64,000 bases of DNA from Verticillium longisporum (lineage: Eukaryota; Ascomycota; Sordariomycetes; Glomerellales; Plectosphaerellaceae): positions 3,100,001 through 3,164,000 of the forward strand of contig JAETXT010000003.1 in NCBI GenBank assembly GCA_019188255.1. Reading direction: 5' to 3'. Below are positions 56,985-64,000 of the stretch, piece after piece. Both the position numbers and the translations under genes were made by a program. Below the pieces are notes generated by a model, which saw only the letters and a list, made by a program, of their open reading frames with translations, was not told the origin of the DNA and searched no databases. Every line of letters starts with the position of its first letter. The stretch's first letter is position 1.

Positions 56985-58450
56985 GCGGATGAAATGTGAG
57001 GAGACGTTCGATGTCGGTAAGCGGCCCATACAATTTTGCCAGGTTGCGCAAAGCTAACTTGACGGTAGATGTGAGGTTGAATTAAAATCACTTCTAGACC
57101 ATCTCTTGCCTCCGCGGCGAACATCATTCAACACAAGACCAACCAGATTCAAGCTACACGCGCTGGCAATATGGGCCCCCAAAAATTAAGAATGCTTCCC
57201 TTTGAGGTCGTAGCATGCCGCTCCACCTGCAACCAGGGCAGTGGTCGATGCGTTCTGTGGCGCAGTACACGGCTCTCTGCCGGATGCTGTGAGTGGATAG
57301 TTTTCCCCATCGTGCGAATGCCTGTATCTGAGACCAGACGGCACGCTGGGGAAATGCCAGTGAAGGTCCGGTATCGTATTGACACTCATCATGAGGCGCG
57401 CTCGGTTGGTCTTGACTCTTCTTGCGAGTTTCAATCTCTCCAAGGCGATGAGCTGGCTGAAGGCATTCCACGTTCCAAGCGAACATTCACATCTTGAGCA
57501 AATAGGCTCGCTCTAGTCCTGACTCGAATAAACCGCAAGTCCGGTTAACTTGCAACGCGTATCTGGTGGTATTTGCGTTCCTGATGGTGCACGCCAGGTG
57601 ATTACTAATGCATACCCCTTTCGCAATATCGCCCACGTGAAACTGGCTTCCGCCACATACTAGGCGCACCGCCACACCCTTAATTCCCGCCCAGTGGATG
57701 CGCCCCTCTTGGTCACCTCGTTCTCGGCTTCCGTCACGGTGGCGACAAAACAGTGGATTTCTTCTCCAGCACATAACTCACTACACCCGGAACTTTTATT
57801 CCCAGTAATCTTCCTCATTGGATTGGAGCTGTGGCCGCGTGGGCCTCCTTCATGCGACGCCTTGACTCTTGACTCGATTACTGCGCTTGCAGCCTAGGGT
57901 GTCGTGGCTGTGCAGTATAGACATGGCTCGTACGTAGGAGCCCTCTCGCCAAACCTCGGCTTGCACTTTCCCATTGAATTCTTCTGTCGTTCCGAATTTC
58001 GTCAATGGAAGCGTCTGATGAGAAGAATCGACTGAGCTGCTCCCGCGTGACTTATTTTGCTGTGCAGGTTGCCTCTTAACAAAGGGCCAGACAAGGCTCT
58101 TTGCGCTGCCAAGACTTGACACATCAGTGGCGGGTGCATCCAGACCCACATCGAATTGTGGCTGGAGCATGATGAACCAGTGACAACCCCAAGCTGACGT
58201 CGCCTCGTTGCGACAACCATCCACTGCAGGCATCCACGTTGGCATCGATCCCAGCATCTGTCATGTGTGACCCAATGGCATGTGCGCTGCGGCTCAAGCC
58301 CCGAAGCCTCGTAATCTGTCGTCGTCGCCGGCGGATCTCTATAAACATGGGCGGCGTCCGACCTGAAGGGATTATACCCTTGGAGTGCTCATTGCTTTCC
58401 TCAACATTCTCTTCTCTCTCAGACACTTGAACCCAAGCATATGTATACAT
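56985..58450. other. Intergenic spacer and promoter of dynamin-like gene
   Basis: About 1.5 kb on the same strand as its flanking genes, with a TATA box at 58340-58345. Other open frames are short and featureless. Confidence 0.55.
58340..58345 (+). promoter_or_regulatory. TATA box of the dynamin-like gene
   Basis: TATAAA followed by CA, about 106 bases before the ATG at 58451. Confidence 0.5.
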
Positions 58451-61037
58451 ATGGGCTCATTTTTCGTCACACCTCCAACACCGACCACTCCTACCGAACG
58501 ACGGACTGAGCTCATGACCAGGCCCGAACGCACCATGGCGCCGTCCATCGATTCAGCCCTGGGCACGGCCGACATGGCCAACGAGCAGAGGGGCCTTCTC
58601 GAGCTCATCGACAAGCTTCAGTTCGCCCAGCTTGACAATGTCAAGCTGCCGCAAATCGTCGTTGTTGGCGATCAGTCTGCAGGCAAGAGTTCTGTTCTCG
58701 AAGCCATCACCGGCACCCCATTTCCTCGCGATGCGGGCGCTTGCACACGATTCGCAACCGAGATTCGCATGAGGCGATCCAACGAGCCGTCACTCACTGT
58801 CTCCATCATTCCGGATAAGCATCGCAACTTTCGCGACCAGGAGCGTCTGAAGCAATTCGGCGGCATGGTCGACCACGACATGCCTTTTGACGCATTGATG
58901 CGGTCTGCCGTCGATCTCATCGCTCCCAAGAACATTCCCGGCAGGTTCGCCGCCCGCGACATTTTGGTCGTCGAGAAGCGTGGTCCTGACATGCCTCTGC
59001 TCACTCTTGTTGACTTGCCGGGCCTTGTTCGGAATGCCAATAACGACCAATCGCTCGATGACATCAAGACGATCGACACCCTCTGCGACCGCTACATGAA
59101 GAGCTCTCGCACCATTATCCTCGCCGTCGTTGGAGGCAACACCGACTACGTGCAAGCACCCATCCTCACAAAAGCCCGCCAGTTCGACCCCAGTGGATCC
59201 CGCACCATTGGTGTCTTGACAAAGCCCGATCTTTGCGAGTCGATCGGCCTCGAAGACAAGTTTATCGATCTCGTCCAGAACAGAGACCAGGCCAATTTCT
59301 TCAAGCTCGGCTGGTACGTCTTGCTGAACCCTGGACCTCGCGACCAAGGCCAGCCCTGGCCTACTGCTCGCGAGCGTCAGGAGCGCGAGCAAGAATTCTT
59401 CGGCCGCGGCAAGTGGCGCGCCTTGCCAGAGTCCATGTGCGGTGTGCCGGCACTGAAGCAGAAGCTCAGCGTCCAGCTGCAACGTCATATTGGCCGCCAC
59501 GTTAAGACACTCAGGAAACAGATCCAGACGGCATTGGATACTTGTGATACGGAGCTCAAGTCCATGGGCGAAGGCAAGGACACGGTCCCCGAGATGCGGG
59601 TCGAGCTTGTAGAACTCTTCTCGTCCTCCAAGGAGCTCGTCATTCCCGCCGTCTACGGTTTCTACAAGAACCCTCCTCGCAAGAACTTCTTCCGCGCCAC
59701 GGCCGACCCTCGAGGCACGCCCGCCCAAAACCTTCGCGCCCGCGCCATTGAAGAGAACGAAAAGTTTTCGCATCGCATTCGCCAGAACGGCCGCAAGTTT
59801 GGCTTTGCTTCATCGACCGACCCCCGCGCGCCCAACGCTGTGCCCCTTGGCGACAGCGGCAAGAAGGAGTTCGTCGCACACGAGGTCGAGATGCTTCTAC
59901 GCCAGATTCGCGGTTCGGAGTTCCCCATGGACCCCAAGCCTCGTGCCGTCTACATGCTCTTCCAGAGTTACTCGGAGAACTGGCCCAAGCTGGCCCAGGA
60001 GCATAAGGACAATCTTGGAGTCGTCTGCAACGAGTTTCTCAGTGAGGTCATTGACTTTGCCTGGCCGCAGCGCATGAGGGAACCGCTGCGCGCGCAGTTC
60101 CTCGATCCCCAGATGAGGGCTCTCATGGCCAGCGCCCAGGAGGAGCTCGAGCGGCTCACGCAGGACATGAACCTTGAGATTCACCCCTACGATCCCGAGT
60201 ACGAAGAGCGCCTGCGCAAGTGGCACGTCGAGACGACAAAGGATGGCGGCACCTACAATGAGGCGCAGGAGGTTTTGGAGAAGATGTTGATCTTCTACGA
60301 GCTTGCCGCCAAGACCTTTATCCGCAACACCATCACGCAAGTCATCGAGCGTCACCTGCTTCAGGGCATGTATGGCATCTTCAATTCGGTCGCCATCATG
60401 GGTATGGCGGATGATGGCGTCGAGGCCATCGCAGCTGAAAACAAGGAAACGCGTGACAAGAGGATGGCGCTCAAGACACAGAAGAACGCCATTGAGGAGG
60501 CCAGAGACATTTGCGCCAGCCTCGCCATGCGCAAGGAGTTGCGGGCCTATGCTGATGAAGATCGCGACATCGAGGAAACCTCTGACGAGGACGACGAGTC
60601 GCGTCACCAGGAACGCCCCCAACAGCACTCGCGACAAGCTACCGCGTCCTCAAACACCCAGCCTCCCCTCCCAGGGCATCGACCGAGGCTCATCGCCCAG
60701 CGCGCAAGCCCACGGCACCCCAGGCTGATGCCGCCGTGAACGGCAACTACACCCATGCGTCGAACGGCGCGCCCCAGGGTCTGCCAACGCCCCGTGTCGA
60801 GGCACCTCGCACCCAGAGCTCGGGCGATTGGCACAGCGAGGAGCAGCCGGTGCGGTCGGTGCCGCATCATGCCCCACCCCGCCGCCGCGGCCCGAGAAGC
60901 TGAGGACGGAGGACCAGTACGGGGTCAGCCCTGTGGAGAACGGCTACGGGTCGTACGGCGGCGAGACGGAGTATCCCCCTTCGGCGTCGCGGGACTCGAG
61001 GCGCGTTTCGGCGAAGAAGCTGTTCGGCAGGTCGTGA
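58451..61037 (+). CDS. Dynamin-like large GTPase
   Basis: Fungal dynamin/Mx-type GTPase thought to remodel membranes; the exact compartment is unknown. Single exon, 862 residues after frame repair. GTPase motifs are all present: G1 GDQSAGKSS, a Thr for G2 in FPRDAGACTRF, G3 DLPGL and G4 TKPD. The stalk follows, including LLRQIRGSEFPMDPKPRAVY, and a GED-like region near residues 640-740 (EMLIFYELAAKTFI-type helix, then NTITQVIERHLLQGM). No PH domain or transmembrane helix is seen. The tail from about residue 745 is acidic, then Pro/Gln-rich and disordered. The frame breaks twice in the tail, at C4 60665-60668 and C4 60877-60880; one C at each gives an end of KKLFGRS at TGA 61035-61037. ATGs at 58514 and 58535 are alternative starts. 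Confidence 0.87.
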
Positions 61038-61659
61038 GATGTCGGGGCTGAGTGATACATGGCATTGCTAAGCGGGATGCATTTCGTTTTTGGAAGGATG
61101 AGCTGGTATGTCACGGGTTGGATCGAGCCTTGATAGTTTTTGGGAGTGACATGGTGAATTCGTACGATAGAGACAATATACCCATAAGAGTTCTGGACAC
61201 TATTGATTACAGATGATCCGTCATGACGATGCGTACACGTGCTAAGGCAAGCTGGATTGAATCATGCAGGGGATTGGTGGCTCCGTAGCGTGGAAGTGAC
61301 TACGATTGTGGAGAGCGAGAGGTTCGTGTTACATCACGACGTTACTATAAAATGGATGATTTGATGGTACAATGTAGTATTGGCAACGTCAATCATACGT
61401 TTGCTCGTGTCAATCATACCTATGTTCATAGTATTGCGATTTTTGACGGTGTACCGGCCACAAATGGGCCAGCTTTCGCTGCTGGACAACCATCTGTACT
61501 TATCCATCCTTGACCAATCATGATCGGCTTGATCGCATGTCACACATGCACCAGTCACACTAATGTTGAAGCAATTGAAGGTCATAATCTCATTGAATCC
61601 TGCCTAACAGGCACCTGCGCCTAGCTCCGATGAATATGCAATATACGCTACCAACCGTT
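61038..61659. other. Convergent 3' intergenic spacer
   Basis: 622 bases between the dynamin-like gene and the minus-strand oxidoreductase. AT-rich, with no gene visible. Confidence 0.6.
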
Positions 61660-62711
61660 TTACGCCTTGACCTTGAGGACGGCCTTGCCAAAGTTCTTGC
61701 CGTGGAAGATGCCGACGAGACCCTCGGGGGCGTTCTCGATGCCCTCGGTGATGTCGACCTTGGCCTTGACCTTGCCGTCGGCGAGCAGGGGCTGGACCTT
61801 GTCGTTGAAGGCCTGGTAGCGCTCGGGGGTGAGGCTGACGATGAAGCCCTTGAAGGTCAGGGACTTGCCGATGATGTTGAAGAGGTTCTTGACGCCGTAG
61901 CGGTCCTCGGGCTTGACGTTGTAGTCGACGATGGAGCCGCAGCCGATGATGCGGCCGTTCTTGTTGATGGCGTTGAGGGCGGCCTCGAGCTGGGCGCCGC
62001 CGACGTTGTCCCAGTAAATGTCGATGCCGCTGGGGGCCAGGCGCGCGAGGGCCTCGTTGGGCTCGTCCGTCTTGTAGTTGAAGGCGCCGTCGAAGCCGAG
62101 CTCGTTGATGATGAAGTCGATCTTCTCCTGCGAGCCGGCTGAGCCGATGACCTTGAGGCCTTCGGCCTTGGCGAGCTGGCCGACGAGCTGGCCGACGGCG
62201 CCGGCGGCGGAGGAGACGAAGATGGTCTCGCCGGCGACGGGCTTGCCGATCTCGTAGAGGCCCTCGTAGGCCGTGGTGCCGGGCATGCCGAGGACGCCGA
62301 TGAAGTAGTGGGCGGGCAGGTTGTGGGGGTTGTGGATCTTGCGGAGGCCCATGGGCTTGAAGGCCGGGGCCGGGATGACGGCGTACTGGGCGTTCTGGCC
62401 GTAGAAGGACGCGAGCTCGTCGCCGACGGCGAACTCGGGCGTGTCAGAGCGGAGGACCTTGACGACCGAGGCGCTCACGATGGGCTGGTCGAGGTCAAAG
62501 GGGGCGAGTACGACTTGATCTTGGGGTCGCGCATGCGGCCGCGCATGTAGGGGTCGAAGGAGGCGTAGAGGACCTCGACGAGGACACCGCCGTGGAGGGG
62601 CGCATTCTCGAGGTCAATGGGCCTGTCCTCGATGACGAGGTCCTGGCCGGGGACGGGGAAGCCCTGGGGCGCCTTCTTGTAGATGAAGGACTTGTTGGAG
62701 GTGGGCGCCAT
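61660..62711 (-). CDS. NADP-dependent MDR oxidoreductase (2-alkenal reductase / prostaglandin reductase type)
   Basis: Zinc-free medium-chain reductase that reduces the double bond of alpha,beta-unsaturated aldehydes or ketones using NADPH, cytosolic. Single exon, 350 residues after frame repair. The N-terminal MAPTSNKSFIYKKAPQGFPV precedes LYASFDPYMRGRM, a family hallmark. The nucleotide site is SSAAGAVGQLVGQLAK, preceded by GMPGTTAYEGL. DIYWDNVGG and GRIIGCGSIVDYN follow, then NLFNIIGKSLTFKGF. The catalytic zinc ligands of classical ADH are absent. The frame breaks at the G5 run 62500-62504 (C5 on the coding strand), between residues KIKSYSPP and FDLDQPIVS; a sixth base restores it. A TATA box at 62872-62877 lies about 160 bases upstream. 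Confidence 0.9.
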
Positions 62712-63574
62712 TGTGTGTGTGTGTACGTGGGTTGTCTTGGTGTTGAGGGGTATCTGTGTGATGGAAAATTGCGGGCCACAATGTGTCGCAGGATCGATAG
62801 AGTGCTGATGGATGATGGACTAGGGGCTGTGAAGATGATGGCATATGTCAAGGAGGAGGCCGGGTCGAGGCTTTATATCGTTTGACAGCCATCATCATTA
62901 CAAAGCCAGGGTCCAACCTGTGTTTTGGCGTGGGCGCCAACGGCAGACCCATTGTCACGTCATGGACGCGCAAAAGATTTGATTGATCGGAGAGATTCTG
63001 ACGTTCTGAGCGACGGGCGAGTAAGGGTCTGCTGTTTGCTGTACAGGATAGATGGGTTCGCCTGGTTTCGATTCGGCGTTGCCTGGTGGGTGCGGCGGCG
63101 TCGTGACGAAAAGAGACATGACGCCGTTCCCGAGAGATCATCAAGGTCCTTGATTGGGTCAACAACAGAGACCAGCGAGTAGGGGACCTCGGCTTGCTTA
63201 CAGAGCAGAGAGGCGGCCTCGGTTGCGGCGCCTTGTTCATGCACCTATCCATAGATCAAGCCCCGTTAACACCTTAGACGGGATCCGGGCTCCCCTTTTC
63301 CTGCAAACTCTTGCCTTCTGTTGCCCCTCCCCCACCCCGCCATTCTCATTTCTTCATGCTCCCTCCCTCAACACGGATCAACCTTCACCGACCCCCCAGC
63401 CCTATCAGCCATTATCGCCGAAAGTCAATTCATGAGTGACTGGCTTTTCCCATGTTCACAGCTCCAAAGCCGGTTCAGGCGGCAGGGCGGCCTGACATCA
63501 TGCCGACCCCTACTCCACCACTCTACCTCCGAGTGCGAAGCTTCTTCCATGCAAACATGGCTCACGACCCCTCC
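62712..63574. other. Intergenic spacer
   Basis: 863 bases between the oxidoreductase start and the stop of the last gene, both minus strand. It holds the oxidoreductase promoter; no other gene is seen. Confidence 0.55.
62872..62877 (-). promoter_or_regulatory. TATA box of the MDR oxidoreductase gene
   Basis: TATAAA on the minus strand in a CGATATAAAG context, about 160 bases before the ATG at 62711. Confidence 0.45.
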
Positions 63575-64000
63575 CTAGCTCGCGCCGTTCCTTACCATCA
63601 TCCGCGCCTCGGCCACGACCATCTCCGACTGTTTGCCATCGTCGATCCCACCGGCGGTCCCCGGCCCACTCCTGACAAGTACCGCCGGACCATCCCCTGA
63701 CGGAGACTTGACCCAGACTTCCTTGTACCCACTCGCCGCGAAACCGAGCTTCTCGAAACTTCGCCGCCCCTCTTCCGTAGCCGTGAGAGCTGGAAAGTGT
63801 CCAGTCAGCAACTCGACTTTTTCTCAACAACAGACATATCGGACAGTTTTCTTGTCAAAAAGGAAACGAAAAAGAAAAAAAACATACCGGACACCCCTTC
63901 GACAACGTACCCCTCGCCCTGCGCAGCCTTCACCAACTCGTCGACGGCAAACCGCGCAAAGCCCCTGACGGCATCCCCCTGCACCTCCTCGACCAGCTTC
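63575..64000 (-). CDS. Putative GNAT N-acetyltransferase, C-terminal part, cut by window edge
   Basis: The start lies beyond the right edge. Two exons are visible: from the edge to 63888, and 63789-63575; a 98-base intron with a GTATGT donor and CTTTCCAG acceptor. The frame joins FARFAVDELVKAAQGEGYVVEGVS to ALTATEEGRRSFEKLGF, then YKEVWVKS, and ends at TGA 63575-63577. GVS-ALTATEEGRRSFEKLGF resembles the last beta-alpha-beta of GNAT acetyltransferases, where the alpha4 helix lines the acetyl-CoA site. The acetyl-CoA pyrophosphate loop (motif A) is not in view, so the assignment is tentative. Confidence 0.5.

Noticed and set aside
51214..62711. Reading the frame-broken genes as pseudogenes
   Set aside because: Each has a single kind of lesion on a C/G run, no other stops, and intact motifs on both sides.

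Overview
The window is nuclear DNA of a filamentous ascomycete (Pezizomycotina, most likely Sordariomycetes by inference). Genes carry many short introns of about 43 to 130 bases with GTRNGY donors, CTRAC-type branch sites and YAG acceptors. Coding DNA is GC-rich. The gene set (cAMP-receptor-like GPCR, HET-domain protein, CSC1/TMEM63 channel, Tps regulatory subunit, MSH4, Rsa4, Bud23, Svp26) is typical of such fungi. I see no CRISPR array, operon, tRNA, rRNA or recognisable transposon.

Layout, left to right: the 3' end of a hotdog-fold thioesterase (2-631, +); a type II membrane glycosyltransferase (3183-5156, +); an NMN adenylyltransferase (5533-6659, -); a secreted PL1 pectate lyase (9750-11176, +); a 4.6 kb stretch without recognisable genes; a GPCR (15744-17368, +); an FMO fused to a DUF6314-like domain (18133-20515, +); a D-lactate dehydrogenase (21246-22330, +); an MFS transporter (23246-25086, +); a CSC1-type channel (25424-28199, -); an unknown protein (29277-30386, +); a branched-chain aminotransferase (30954-32377, -); a trehalose synthase complex subunit (33457-36324, -); a second 4.6 kb stretch without recognisable genes; ribosome assembly factor Rsa4/NLE1 (40943-42836, -); a FAR1-like/polyQ/AT-hook protein (43387-44776, -); MSH4 (45536-48909, +); an acetoacetate-decarboxylase-like protein (49137-50067, -); a HET-domain protein (51214-53258, +); a small cysteine-rich secreted protein (53651-53896, -); BUD23 (54834-55742, -); SVP26 (56194-56984, +); a dynamin-like GTPase (58451-61037, +); an MDR oxidoreductase (61660-62711, -); and the 3' end of a putative GNAT acetyltransferase (63575 to the right edge, -). 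The genes are mostly unrelated housekeeping or accessory functions and do not look like a metabolic cluster.

The strongest pattern in the window is technical. Nine otherwise well-conserved genes have a broken reading frame, at 11 places. Every break lies on a run of four or five C or G, and adding one base to the run restores the frame. Exon sums then become exact multiples of three. This looks like systematic homopolymer under-calling in the assembly, so these genes are listed as CDS and not as pseudogenes. Biological observations include a GC-AG intron in MSH4, a stop-free in-frame intron in SVP26, a bacterial-looking C-terminus on the pectate lyase, and a Tps-complex subunit whose phosphatase motif has lost its second aspartate.

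I did not find an obviously new multi-gene system. The least explained items are the unknown gene at 29277-30386, the polyQ/FAR1/AT-hook protein and the two long gene-free stretches. Intron boundaries were read by eye from splice signals and reading frames. Family names come from recognition of motifs and not from a database search.
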